DNA from: Larkinella insperata
GTDB lineage: Bacteria; Bacteroidota; Bacteroidia; Cytophagales; Spirosomataceae
NCBI RefSeq assembly: GCF_026248825.1
Contig: NZ_CP110973.1
Location: 4,609,501 to 4,673,500 of the forward strand
DNA: 64,000 bases
Direction of reading: 5' to 3'
The notes beneath the pieces were generated by a model. The model worked only from the letters and a program-made list of their open reading frames with translations, had not been told where the DNA came from and did no database searches. Numbering within the stretch: the first letter of the stretch is position 1; the number at the start of each line of letters is the position of its first letter. A program made the translations under genes and the position numbers. This document shows, piece after piece, positions 8,512-16,348 of the stretch.

Positions 8512-8547
8512 AGCAAAAAGGTCAGCCCCCGGGCTGACCTTTTTGCT
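8512..8547 (-). terminator. Strong terminator of the penicillin-binding protein gene
   Basis: A perfect inverted repeat of 17 bp with a 2-base loop (AGCAAAAAGGTCAGCCC / GGGCTGACCTTTTTGCT). It begins one base beyond the stop codon of the minus-strand gene. T-runs inside the distal arm make it intrinsic-like in both directions. Confidence 0.9.
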
Positions 8548-8548
8548 A

Positions 8549-11116
8549 TTAGAACTGTTGAGAACGCTGGGTCGAATCGTCCTGCTCGATGGGCTGCGGA
8601 GGAGTAGGGGCAATGAACAGGGAGTCTTCCGGAATACCGATATCCGTCGAATCGGATTCTTCTTCACTCTCGTCGTAGCCACCGGGGCAGTTCAGGTAGT
8701 CTTTTGTTATCTTGACCGTCGGTTTGTCAAACGGCCCCTGGTAGAGTTTCAGCGACTTGTCTTGGTACACTTTCTCCAAAAACCGGCCGACCAGCGGAAG
8801 GGCCGTTTTGGCCCCTTCGCCCATGTCGGTTGTCCGGAAGTGAATGCTGCGGTCATCGCCCCCCACCCAGGCACCGACTACCAGGTCGCGGGTGACACCC
8901 ATGAACCAGCCGTCGGAGTTGTTGGAGGTCGTACCGGTCTTACCGCCTACCTGATTGCGGTTTTTAAACAAATCAAACGACCACAGATTCTGCGACGTGC
9001 CGCCGGGTTCTTCCAGACCGCCTTTCAGCATGTGGATCATCAAAAAGGCGGATTCTTCGCGTATCGCCTGTTTTTTCTGCGGCTCAAACTCTTCAATCAG
9101 CTTTCCATCGCGGTCTTCAATTCGTGTCACAATCAGCGGTTCTGTGTACACACCCTTGTTGGCGAAGGTACAGTAGGCCGCAACCATTTCGTAGAGCGAA
9201 ACATCCGACGACCCCAGCCCGATGGACGGAACAGCCGCCAGCGGGCTCTGGATGCCGATGCGGTGGGCATAGTCCACCACGCGCTCGGGTGTTGCCACGT
9301 CGTTGGTGAGCTGGGCTGTCACTGAGTTGATGGACCGCGCCATAGCCCGGCGAAGGGTCATGTTGGAATACGAAAACGAGCCAGCGGAGTTTTTAGGAGC
9401 CCAGAAATCCGGTTCACCTTTCTCGTTGATATACTCTTTCCGGAACGGTTCGTCGCGCCGACGGTCGCAGGGGCTCAGGTTGATGGTCGAGTCGTCGATA
9501 ACCGTCGCGTACACAAACGGTTTGAAGGTCGAACCCGGCTGCCGTTTGCCCTGCTTGACGTGATCGTACTTGAAAAAATCGTAGTTCAGACCGCCCACCC
9601 AGGTCCGGATGAAGCCCGTATGCGGGTCCATCGCCACCAAACCGGCCTGCAAAAAGCGTTTGTAGTAAGCAATGGAATCCATCGGTGTCATGTAGACTTT
9701 CTGCGGTCCGTTCCAGGAGAAAATCGTCATGCTGTCTTTTTTGACCTTCATGTAATAACTGACCGAGTCGGGCTGGTTCGGGTACTTTAGCTGCAATGCC
9801 TTGTACCGCTCCGTACGCTGGGCTACTTTATCCAGAAAATCAGGGATCTCTTTGCCGGTTTCGTCCGTCCAGGGGTTGCGGCCGGTCCAGTGCGTGTCGA
9901 AAATGCGCTGCAATTGCTTCATCTTTTCGGCAACGGCCTGTTCGGCCAGGGCCTGCATGCGCGAATCAACGGTTGTATAAATTTTCAGACCGTCCGTATA
10001 CAGGTCATACCCGTTTTCCTCGCCCCATTTTTTGACCACCTCCACCACTGCGTTTTTAAAATAGTTGGCCGGACCCGCAAACGGGTTGTCGGGACTGTAC
10101 CGGGTTTTCAACGGTAGTTTTTTGATCGAGTCGGATTGGGATTTGGTCAGATAACCGTATTTCTCCATTTGCGAGATCACCACGTTCCGGCGGTTCAGTG
10201 ACTTCTCGAAATTCCGCTTGATCAACGGATTGTAGGTCGTGGTGGCCTTTTGCAAACCCACCAGAACGGCAGCCTCCTGAACATTCAGGTCTTCCGGCGA
10301 TTTGCTGAAGTAGGTGCGGGCCGCGGTTTTAATACCGTAGGCGTTGCTGCCAAAATCGACGGTATTGAAGTACATGGTCAGGATCTGGTCCTTCGAAAAG
10401 TTGCGTTCCAGTTTGACGGCCATCACCCATTCCTTGGTTTTCAGAATGAAGGTTCGCAGCAGCGGAACGTTGTAAAGCACCCCGCGCGACTGCCGACGGC
10501 GGGTTTTGAAAAGGTTTTTGGCCAACTGCTGCGTAATGGTACTTCCTCCACCGGCGCTGTTGCCCGTCAGCACACCGTAGGCCGCCCGACCCAGGCTGCG
10601 CGTATCGATCCCCGAGTGTTCGTAAAACCGGATGTCTTCGGTTGCCAGCAGGGCGTCAATCAACGGCTTGGGCAAATCTTCGTACTTGATTGGTGTGCGG
10701 TTCTCGGTAAAAAACCGCCCGAGCAGCACCTTGTCGTACGAATAGATTTCAGATGATTGGGAAACCTTGGGATTTTTTAGCTCCTCGACGCTGGGCATTT
10801 CGCCGGTGAGGTACAGGAAATTGGTTTCTATGGTTAATATATACAGCAGAGCCAGGACGAAACCAATAATCAGCGTTTTGGTAGTATGGTAAAAGATTTT
10901 AAAGGGTAGTGAGCGGGTATCGAAGCGGGCGTGCAGCCAATCACGGTAACGCTGCCGAACTTCACGGTATCGATTGCCTGCCGAACTGACTCGTTCTGCT
11001 CCAAAGATGCCCGACAACATTCGGCGAATCAGTCGCTTAATTCCACTGCGCAGTTGACCGAAAAAGCCGGTGATGCCTTGCCAAAGGGTACGAAGCAGCC
11101 CCCAGAATTTACTCAT
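8549..11116 (-). CDS. Class A penicillin-binding protein (transglycosylase/transpeptidase, PBP1A type)
   Basis: An 855-residue bifunctional peptidoglycan synthase. A long basic and aromatic cytoplasmic N-tail (~1-75) precedes one membrane anchor (~80-100, 'TLIIGFVLALLYILTI'). The GT51 glycosyltransferase domain has the catalytic glutamate in 'ATEDIRFYEHSGID' plus 'GGSTITQQLAKNL'. The transpeptidase domain has SxxK in 'PGSTFKPFVYA', SxN in 'MARSINSVTAQ' and KTGT in 'VGGKTGTTSNNSDGWFMG'. It polymerises glycan strands and cross-links stem peptides at the outer face of the inner membrane. The C-tail is acidic ('DESEEESDSTDIG') and proline-rich. It is separated from msrB upstream by a terminator and candidate promoters. 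Confidence 0.95.
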   Translation of the reverse strand: MSKFWGLLRTLWQGITGFFGQLRSGIKRLIRRMLSGIFGAERVSSAGNRYREVRQRYRDWLHARFDTRSLPFKIFYHTTKTLIIGFVLALLYILTIETNFLYLTGEMPSVEELKNPKVSQSSEIYSYDKVLLGRFFTENRTPIKYEDLPKPLIDALLATEDIRFYEHSGIDTRSLGRAAYGVLTGNSAGGGSTITQQLAKNLFKTRRRQSRGVLYNVPLLRTFILKTKEWVMAVKLERNFSKDQILTMYFNTVDFGSNAYGIKTAARTYFSKSPEDLNVQEAAVLVGLQKATTTYNPLIKRNFEKSLNRRNVVISQMEKYGYLTKSQSDSIKKLPLKTRYSPDNPFAGPANYFKNAVVEVVKKWGEENGYDLYTDGLKIYTTVDSRMQALAEQAVAEKMKQLQRIFDTHWTGRNPWTDETGKEIPDFLDKVAQRTERYKALQLKYPNQPDSVSYYMKVKKDSMTIFSWNGPQKVYMTPMDSIAYYKRFLQAGLVAMDPHTGFIRTWVGGLNYDFFKYDHVKQGKRQPGSTFKPFVYATVIDDSTINLSPCDRRRDEPFRKEYINEKGEPDFWAPKNSAGSFSYSNMTLRRAMARSINSVTAQLTNDVATPERVVDYAHRIGIQSPLAAVPSIGLGSSDVSLYEMVAAYCTFANKGVYTEPLIVTRIEDRDGKLIEEFEPQKKQAIREESAFLMIHMLKGGLEEPGGTSQNLWSFDLFKNRNQVGGKTGTTSNNSDGWFMGVTRDLVVGAWVGGDDRSIHFRTTDMGEGAKTALPLVGRFLEKVYQDKSLKLYQGPFDKPTVKITKDYLNCPGGYDESEEESDSTDIGIPEDSLFIAPTPPQPIEQDDSTQRSQQF

Positions 11117-11208
11117 GCCTGGTGATTTGACGGTTAGAAATGGAAGGACGGTTCAGGTGGCTAGTATACGACCGAAGCTGCGCGACTGGGTCCTTCTCCA
11201 TAAAAAAG

Positions 11209-11269
11209 CAAATATAATTCCGAATGCAAAAAAGACGGATTGGAAAACCCGTCCTGCCCGGCAAATATA
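11209..11269 (-). promoter_or_regulatory. Two candidate -7 boxes (TATATTTG) upstream of the penicillin-binding protein gene
   Basis: On the minus strand TATATTTG occurs at 11216-11209 and again at 11269-11262, both matching the Bacteroidetes -7 consensus TAnnTTTG. Both lie in the gap between the msrB terminator and the PBP start. Neither has a clear TTTG at the ideal spacing, so they are candidates only. Confidence 0.4.
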
Positions 11270-11302
11270 ACGGAAATTTGGACGATTTAATATGAAAAAA
11301 GA

Positions 11303-11325
11303 CAGCCCGCTCAACAGGCGGGCTG
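11303..11325 (-). terminator. Terminator of msrB
   Basis: An 8-bp GC-rich stem (CAGCCCGC / GCGGGCTG) with a 7-base loop, followed on the minus strand by a T-run (complement of the A-run at ~11295-11300). It lies 23 bp beyond the msrB stop. Confidence 0.85.
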
Positions 11326-11348
11326 ATAACCAATGATTTAAGAAACGC

Positions 11349-11837
11349 TTATTTCTTTTCAAATTCCATAGCTACGCCATTCATGCAATACCGTAAGCCG
11401 GTTGGCTTGGGGCCGTCGTCGAAAACGTGTCCCAGGTGCCCACCGCACACCGCACATTCCACCTCGGTGCGAATCATCAGGTGGCTGCGGTCGGTTTTCT
11501 CCACGACGCTGGTTTTCGACAGCGGTTTGTAAAAACTCGGCCAGCCCGTTCCCGACTCAAACTTGGTATCGGAACTGAACAGCGGATTTTTACAACCGGC
11601 GCACTTGAAAATTCCCTTTTGATGATTTTCAACCAGTGGACTGGTAAACGGCCGCTCGGTACCCTGCTGGCGAAGTACGTAGAATTGCTGGGGAGTCAGT
11701 ATCTTTTTCCACTCCGCTTCGGTCCTGACCAGTTTGCGGGGTGGGGTATCGTCGTTCAGGTTGACCGGCGAAACAGAAGCGACCGAGCCGATGAGCAACA
11801 GCCCACCTAAAGCCCCAAGAAAAAGTCTGTGTATCAT
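11349..11837 (-). CDS. msrB: Peptide-methionine (R)-S-oxide reductase MsrB, exported
   Basis: The ATG at 11837 gives 162 residues with a signal peptide ('MIHRLFLGALGGLLLIGSVA'). The enzyme reduces methionine-R-sulfoxide in proteins. The two zinc CxxC pairs are visible in 'FKCAGCKNPLF' and 'VECAVCGGHLGHVF'. 'GTGWPSFYKPL' is the substrate-pocket motif. The catalytic cysteine is in 'LRYCMNGVAMEF'. The frame extends upstream to a TTG, but that part is non-coding in character and covers the terminator of the neighbouring gene. Export implies repair of oxidised envelope proteins. Confidence 0.93.
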   Translation of the reverse strand: MIHRLFLGALGGLLLIGSVASVSPVNLNDDTPPRKLVRTEAEWKKILTPQQFYVLRQQGTERPFTSPLVENHQKGIFKCAGCKNPLFSSDTKFESGTGWPSFYKPLSKTSVVEKTDRSHLMIRTEVECAVCGGHLGHVFDDGPKPTGLRYCMNGVAMEFEKK

Positions 11838-11876
11838 ACTAGTTAAACAACTTTTTGGGACAGATAGTTTGCGAAG

Positions 11877-11912
11877 CACAACGGCCCTGACTGCAGGGTC
11901 AGGGCCGTTGTG
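11877..11912 (-). terminator. Terminator of the sigma/anti-sigma operon
   Basis: A perfect 15-bp inverted repeat (CACAACGGCCCTGAC / GTCAGGGCCGTTGTG) with a 6-base loop, starting 20 bp beyond the anti-sigma stop codon. Confidence 0.8.
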
Positions 11913-11931
11913 CTGGCGTGAATTAGCCCAA

Positions 11932-12798
11932 TTATGAACTGACGTTTCCGACCACGACCATGGCGGACAAGGTAGGGGTAGGGCTGCCGCCCCGCCGTTC
12001 GAGCGTGATGGCAAAGGCGTCGGCTTTCAGAAACCGTTTGGTCTGCTGCAAGATTGAGGCTCCTTCACCGATGTCGAAAACACCGGCATCGACCGGTTTA
12101 CCGTCGACAATGGCCCAAAGCTGGTATTGCTGGGTCTCGGGCGGCCGTACCAGTGAGTCAATATCCAGGTTGACCTGACCGGTGTGTGTGTTCCAATAGA
12201 CCGTTGCCAGGTTCGCGGTGGTGCTGTCGGTTGGGTTTAAACGAATAATCCGCGTACCGGGTTCTTTTAGCACCGCCAGCGTTTGTTCGGACTGAATCTG
12301 ACGCGCCTGCGTGGTCCGTAATTCTTCCGAAAGCGTTTCGTTCGTCGCCCGTAACGCGCTGAGCGACTGTTGACTGGTTTGTAGCTGGGAATACAGGTAA
12401 TACGTAAAGACCAGAACGAGCAAGCCAATCGACGCAGCCACCATCCAGGTAATGCGGTAGGTGGGCCTTGAATTGACATCCTCGTCCGGATACAACGGAC
12501 GAACGACGGTTTCAGCGGGTGTTTCGGTCAATATGGGTTGCGCTGGGGCTTCGGGCGACTCGGTTTGCGGTTGACCAAACTCCAGTTCGCTCAGGAGTTT
12601 AGCTTTGATATCGGCGGGTGGTTCATGACGCAGGCTAAGGGCGTACTGTTCCAGGGCAGCCGACAAATTGTCTAACTCCTGCCGGATTTCGGGGTAAATG
12701 CTCGAAAGACACTCGACTTCCCGCTTTTCCTGCGGGTTGACGGTGCCAAGCACGTACTCCTCCAGTATACCGGATTCGATGTATTCCTTCGTGTTCAT
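11932..12798 (-). CDS. Anti-sigma factor, RskA-like
   Basis: A 288-residue single-pass membrane protein. The N-terminal cytoplasmic domain ('YIESGILEEYVLGTVNPQEK', then a helical region) has the form that binds the cognate ECF sigma factor. It lacks the HxxxCxxC zinc motif. A membrane segment ('WMVAASIGLLVLVFTYYLY', ~114-133) is followed by a short coiled coil and a periplasmic RskA-type domain ('IIRLNPTDSTTANLATVYWN', 'YQLWAIVDGKPVDAGVF', 'ITLERRGGSPTPTLSAMVVV'). The gene overlaps its sigma factor gene by 4 bp (ATGA), indicating translational coupling. The inducing signal is not evident. Confidence 0.88.
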   Translation of the reverse strand: MNTKEYIESGILEEYVLGTVNPQEKREVECLSSIYPEIRQELDNLSAALEQYALSLRHEPPADIKAKLLSELEFGQPQTESPEAPAQPILTETPAETVVRPLYPDEDVNSRPTYRITWMVAASIGLLVLVFTYYLYSQLQTSQQSLSALRATNETLSEELRTTQARQIQSEQTLAVLKEPGTRIIRLNPTDSTTANLATVYWNTHTGQVNLDIDSLVRPPETQQYQLWAIVDGKPVDAGVFDIGEGASILQQTKRFLKADAFAITLERRGGSPTPTLSAMVVVGNVSS

Positions 12799-13343
12799 GT
12801 ACCGAATAACTTCTTCAATTCCTGTAAAGCAGACCTGACTCGTGTTTTGACCGTTCCGAGAGGCAAATTGAGTTTCTCGGCTACTTCTTCGTGGGTGTAA
12901 CCAGAGAAGTAGACCAAATCAATTACCTGCCGACGATCGGGGTTCAACTGATTTACTTTATCGGGTAAATCGAGCGTTTCTACAGAGGGCTGATAGGTCT
13001 GTTGATGCTGATCTACAATATCTACGATATCGATGTCACTTTGGATTGATTGACCTGAGTGCCGGGTCCGAAGGGCGTCAATGGCTGTGTTACGAGCAAT
13101 GTTGAGCAGCCAGGTAAACAAACGTCCCTTTTGTGAATCGTAGGAGGGAATATTGCGCCAGATTTTAACAAAAGAGTCCTGTAAAACGTCGCGGGCGGTT
13201 TCTTCGTCACGAACTACTTTCAGAATTACGCCATATAACGCCGGTGAATACTGGTCGTACAACAGGTGAAACGCCTGTTGCTCTCGCTCCTGGAGCTTTT
13301 TGACCAGTACATCTTCCGTAAATGGGAGGTTTGAACGCTTCAA
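12795..13343 (-). CDS. ECF-type RNA polymerase sigma factor
   Basis: A 182-residue protein. Region 2 is at ~20-90 ('LLYDQYSPALYGVILKVVRD', 'ARDVLQDSFVKIWRNIPSYD', 'LFTWLLNIARNTAIDALR'). Region 4 is at ~130-180 ('QVIDLVYFSGYTHEEVAEKL', 'PLGTVKTRVRSALQELKKLF'). Paired with an RskA-like anti-sigma, it should be released on an envelope signal and direct a small regulon, usually including its own operon. A good house-keeping-type promoter lies just upstream. Confidence 0.93.
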   Translation of the reverse strand: MKRSNLPFTEDVLVKKLQEREQQAFHLLYDQYSPALYGVILKVVRDEETARDVLQDSFVKIWRNIPSYDSQKGRLFTWLLNIARNTAIDALRTRHSGQSIQSDIDIVDIVDQHQQTYQPSVETLDLPDKVNQLNPDRRQVIDLVYFSGYTHEEVAEKLNLPLGTVKTRVRSALQELKKLFGT

Positions 13344-13388
13344 GGTTTTGGAGTAATTCAGTAATCAAAAGCCGCGAAGGGGCGAAGT

Positions 13389-13418
13389 CAAAAATACAAA
13401 TAAAATGATGCGGGCAAA
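13389..13418 (-). promoter_or_regulatory. Promoter of the ECF sigma operon (TTTG-N18-TATTTTTG)
   Basis: On the minus strand a -33 TTTG (13418-13415) is separated by 18 bases from a -7 TATTTTTG (13396-13389). This matches the Bacteroidetes vegetative promoter, 46 bp before the sigma factor ATG. Confidence 0.65.
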
Positions 13419-13450
13419 CGTACTGGTAAGAATTTACTACTTAAAATGGA

Positions 13451-13487
13451 AAAAAAGCTGCTCAACCACGGGGAAAGCAGCTTTTTT
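13451..13487. terminator. Terminator AAAAAAGCTGCT...AGCAGCTTTTTT
   Basis: A perfect 12-bp inverted repeat (13451-13462 with 13476-13487) with runs of six A and six T at the ends, just beyond the stop of the small basic secreted protein. It works in either direction by appearance. Confidence 0.88.
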
Positions 13488-13509
13488 CATTCGTCGTTTT
13501 ATTCGAAGC

Positions 13510-13803
13510 TCAGTTGTCCGAAGAGGTAGCTGACTTCTTGGTTTTTACGGTTTTGGTCGTTTTTTTCCGAACGGTTGTTTTCTGGTCCTGCGTGACCGCG
13601 TCCTGCGTACGGCGGGCGTTCCGGCTCGATTGCGTGCCTTTGACCAGTTTACTCTTCATCGAATCCGTGCGGGCGGTCGGGTCGCCCTGCGGGAAGGTTT
13701 CCGAGGGTTGTTCCGGCGCGTGGGCGTTGGGCGATGGGGTCTGGGCCTGGGTCTGGACGGAAAACCAGATCAGGGCTGCGGATAAAAGGGCTATCTTTTT
13801 CAT
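13510..13803 (-). CDS. Small secreted protein with Lys/Thr-rich tail (97 aa)
   Basis: I do not recognise a family. A signal peptide ('MKKIALLSAALIWFSVQTQA') precedes a Pro-rich acidic stretch and then a strongly basic, low-complexity tail containing 'TTVRKKTTKTVKTKKSATSS'. There is no domain or cysteine. It probably has an extended conformation in the periplasm. It is flanked by a clear terminator and is monocistronic. The signal peptide and its own terminator are the main reasons to believe it is a real gene. Confidence 0.6.
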   Translation of the reverse strand: MKKIALLSAALIWFSVQTQAQTPSPNAHAPEQPSETFPQGDPTARTDSMKSKLVKGTQSSRNARRTQDAVTQDQKTTVRKKTTKTVKTKKSATSSDN

Positions 13804-13877
13804 AGTCGTGTGGTCTACGTTAAGTACAAATCAAACTCTGTAACTGGCAAATTGTTTCAGCGCATCGGGGAAGTTCG

Positions 13878-13910
13878 TTGCCGGAAATGGCATAAAAACG
13901 CTTATATTTG
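13878..13910 (+). promoter_or_regulatory. Promoter of lysA (TTG-N22-TATATTTG)
   Basis: A -33 TTG at 13878-13880 and a -7 TATATTTG at 13903-13910, a good match to the TAnnTTTG consensus. Transcription would begin near 13915, which rules out the upstream in-frame start at 13908 and supports the ATG at 13941. Confidence 0.6.
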
Positions 13911-13940
13911 CGCCTTATAATCTGGCTTACTTTACTGCTT

Positions 13941-15200
13941 ATGCAGCTTTATCAAAACCGTTATCAAATTCAGGGCGTTGATGTTCTGGAAATGGCCGAA
14001 GAATTTGGCCTGCCACTGTACGTTTACGACGCCGACAAAATAATTGAAAAAATAGCCACCCTGCAATCAGCTTTCAGCGGGGTTCAGCTCAAGATAAAAT
14101 ATGCTGCCAAGGCCCTGACGAACGTGTCAATTTTGAAATTGATGCGCAGCCGGGGAATCGATGTGGAGGTGGTTTCGATCAACGAAATCCGGCTGGCTCT
14201 GCTGGCGGGCTTTGATCCCGACCAGATTATGTATACGCCCAGCGGGGTGGCGTTTGCCGAAATCGAAGAGGCTCTGGCGCTCGGAGTCCGGCTGAACGTC
14301 GACAGTCTGCCGTTGCTGGAATGGATCGGTCAACACTACGGAAACCGCAAGCCGGTCGGCATTCGCATCAACCCGCACATTGCCGAAGGGGGTAACATCA
14401 AGATCCAGACCGGCCACGTTGATTCCAAGTTCGGCATTTCGATTGAGCAGCGGAACCAGATCCGGGCGATTGTGGAGCAGTATTCAATTCCCGTAATCGG
14501 GCTGCATATTCACACCGGTTCGGATTTTAAAAACGCCGATGCCTTCCTGAAGGGCGCCGAAGTACTTTTCGAACTCGCCAGTGATTATCCGGATCTGCAA
14601 TTCCTGGATTTTGGCAGCGGGTTTAAAGTGGCGTACCGCGAAGGCGACCACAGCACGGATATTGTGGATCTGGGTAAAAAAGTGACCACGGCTTTTCAGA
14701 AATTCTGCCAGCACTACGGACGGGAACTGGAGTTATGGTTTGAACCCGGTAAGTTTCTGGTCAGCGAAAGCGGAGTGCTACTCGTCAACGTCAATGTGGT
14801 GAAAGAAAACCCCACGCGGACGTTTGTGGGGGTCGATTCGGGGCTCAACCACCTGATCAGGCCGATGATGTACGACGCCTACCACGAAATCATCAACGTT
14901 TCGAATCCGGCCGGTGAGAAACAAACGTACAGCATCGTTGGGTACATTTGCGAAACCGATACGCTCGGCTGGGATCGTCCGCTGAATCAGGTGCGCGTGG
15001 GTGATGTCCTGGCGCTGAAAAATGCCGGTGCCTACGGGTTTAGCATGAGTTCAAACTACAATTCGCGGTTCCGGCCCGCCGAAGTGCTGGTTTACGAAGG
15101 GAAACCGTATTTGATCCGTCGGCGCGAAACGTTTGAAGACCTGATGCGCAATCAGGTAGAAATTGATTTTGAAGAAGAAATAACCGTTAAAAATAATTAA
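13941..15200 (+). CDS. lysA: Diaminopimelate decarboxylase
   Basis: A 419-residue PLP-dependent fold-III decarboxylase that converts meso-diaminopimelate to lysine, the last step of lysine synthesis. The PLP lysine is K57 in 'IKYAAKALTN'. Further motifs are 'GLHIHTGSDF', the phosphate-binding 'LDFGSGFKVAY', 'WFEPGKFLVSESG' and the active-site cysteine in 'GYICETDTLGWDRPL', closing with 'GAYGFSMSSNYNSR'. The order and length match LysA rather than arginine or carboxynorspermidine decarboxylases. The ATG at 13941 was chosen because of the promoter position. The gene ends directly against a 27-bp hairpin. Confidence 0.92.
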   Translation: MQLYQNRYQIQGVDVLEMAEEFGLPLYVYDADKIIEKIATLQSAFSGVQLKIKYAAKALTNVSILKLMRSRGIDVEVVSINEIRLALLAGFDPDQIMYTPSGVAFAEIEEALALGVRLNVDSLPLLEWIGQHYGNRKPVGIRINPHIAEGGNIKIQTGHVDSKFGISIEQRNQIRAIVEQYSIPVIGLHIHTGSDFKNADAFLKGAEVLFELASDYPDLQFLDFGSGFKVAYREGDHSTDIVDLGKKVTTAFQKFCQHYGRELELWFEPGKFLVSESGVLLVNVNVVKENPTRTFVGVDSGLNHLIRPMMYDAYHEIINVSNPAGEKQTYSIVGYICETDTLGWDRPLNQVRVGDVLALKNAGAYGFSMSSNYNSRFRPAEVLVYEGKPYLIRRRETFEDLMRNQVEIDFEEEITVKNN

Positions 15201-15265
15201 GAGTGAAGAGTTAAGAGTGATGAGTTAATTAAATACGCTAACTCATCACTCTTAACTCTTCACTC
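15201..15265. repeat. Intergenic 27-bp perfect palindrome of the AAGAGTGAAGAG family (copy 3)
   Basis: A perfect 27-bp inverted repeat (15201-15227 with 15239-15265) and an 11-base loop. It starts at the first base after the lysA stop and ends 12 bp before yebC. Each arm is itself made of repeated (A)GAGTGA/AGAGTTA words. In the lysA transcript it would fold into a very stable hairpin, so it may protect the 3' end or attenuate read-through to yebC. Confidence 0.85.
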
Positions 15266-15277
15266 ATCACTCATACG

Positions 15278-15991
15278 ATGGGACGCGCATTCGAGTACCG
15301 GAAAGCTAGAAAATTCAAGCGGTGGGGGATGATGGCCAAAACCTTCACCAAGATTGGAAAAGACATTGCTCTGGCCGTTAAAAGCGGAGGCTCGGACCCC
15401 CACACCAACGGGCGGCTGCGGGCGATAATTCAGAACGCCCGCGCGGCTAACATGCCGAAAGAAAACGTGGAGCGGGCCATCAAACGGGCCACCTCCAAAG
15501 AGCAGGAAGATTTCAAAGAGATCACCTACGAAGGATACGGCCCGCACGGTATCGCCATTGTGGTGGAAACCGCAACGGACAACATCAACCGGACCGTTGC
15601 CAACCTGCGGAGCTATTTCACCAAATGCGGTGGTGCGCTGGGTACGTCCGGAATGCTCGACTTTATGTTCGACCGCAAGTCGGTTTTCCGGATTGCGGCC
15701 GGCGAGATTGATCTGGATGAGTTTGAACTGGAAATGATCGACTACGGCGCCGACGAAATCTCGCTCGATGAAGAAGTTGAACAAATCGTAATTTACGGTG
15801 AGTTTACGGCGTTTGGGGCCATTCAGAAACACCTCGAAGAAAAAGGCTTCGAAATCAAACAGGCCGAATTCGAACGCATTCCGAACGATACAAAGGAACT
15901 GAGCGAAGAAGAAATGGCCGACGTAGACAAGCTTCTGGAACGCATCGAAGAAGACGAAGACGTTCTGAACGTATTTCATAACATGCGGTAG
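15278..15991 (+). CDS. yebC: YebC/PmpR/TACO1 family protein
   Basis: A 237-residue protein of the YebC family. The N-terminal signature ('MGRAFEYRKARKFKRWGMMA', 'FTKIGKDIALAVKSGG', 'ARAANMPKENVERAIKRATS') and 'YEGYGPHGIAIVVETATDNI' are canonical. Family members are described as transcriptional regulators and, more recently, as factors that relieve ribosome stalling on proline-rich stretches. The role here is assigned by family only. It is co-directional with lysA across the hairpin, so partial read-through is possible. Confidence 0.92.
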   Translation: MGRAFEYRKARKFKRWGMMAKTFTKIGKDIALAVKSGGSDPHTNGRLRAIIQNARAANMPKENVERAIKRATSKEQEDFKEITYEGYGPHGIAIVVETATDNINRTVANLRSYFTKCGGALGTSGMLDFMFDRKSVFRIAAGEIDLDEFELEMIDYGADEISLDEEVEQIVIYGEFTAFGAIQKHLEEKGFEIKQAEFERIPNDTKELSEEEMADVDKLLERIEEDEDVLNVFHNMR

Positions 15992-16006
15992 TCGGGCTTT
16001 TCCCGA

Positions 16007-16246
16007 TTACCGCATTCCCTCCAACAATTGCTGCCGGGTGGGCCGTTCGTTGACCACCTCGTAACTCAGCCCTTCCAGATCCAGCGTATCGACAAACTGC
16101 CGGTAGTGATCCCGTTCTACTTCGAACAGGCACAGGTTGTCGTACGGTTCGTTAAAAATTTCTACTTCGGTTAACTTTGCTTTTTTTTGCAGCAACTGGT
16201 ACTGTTCGTTGGTTAGATCGTTTTGTCGGACGGTAAAATACCACAT
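16007..16246 (-). CDS. Conserved-looking small protein of unknown function (79 aa)
   Basis: The ATG at 16246 ('MWYFTVRQNDLTNEQYQLLQ') is preferred to an upstream in-frame start whose extra residues lack any pattern. The protein is soluble, has mixed charge and an alternating strand/helix pattern ('AKLTEVEIFNEPYDNLCLFE', 'FVDTLDLEGLSYEVV'), and ends 'TRQQLLEGMR'. I do not recognise a family. It is convergent with yebC, with 15 bp between the stops. Confidence 0.6.
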   Translation of the reverse strand: MWYFTVRQNDLTNEQYQLLQKKAKLTEVEIFNEPYDNLCLFEVERDHYRQFVDTLDLEGLSYEVVNERPTRQQLLEGMR

Positions 16247-16275
16247 GACTTCTGGTGAATAAAGAGAAATAACAA

Positions 16276-16321
16276 GAGACAAAAGACTAAACGGTTTTTC
16301 AACCCATCTGTCTTTTGTCTC
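16276..16321. repeat. Inverted repeat GAGACAAAAGAC / GTCTTTTGTCTC
   Basis: A perfect 12-bp stem (16276-16287 with 16310-16321) with a 22-base loop, between the small protein start and the stop of the large motility-associated gene. A further GACAATAG-type word follows. It could terminate the large minus-strand gene, but its style resembles the intergenic repeats elsewhere in the window. Confidence 0.65.
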
Positions 16322-16348
16322 CTGGCTAAAATCTATTGTCTGGTCTAC

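Noticed and set aside
8449..8682. Longer N-terminus for the small acidic protein
   Set aside because: The extension reads through the perfect terminator and overlaps the end of the penicillin-binding protein gene.
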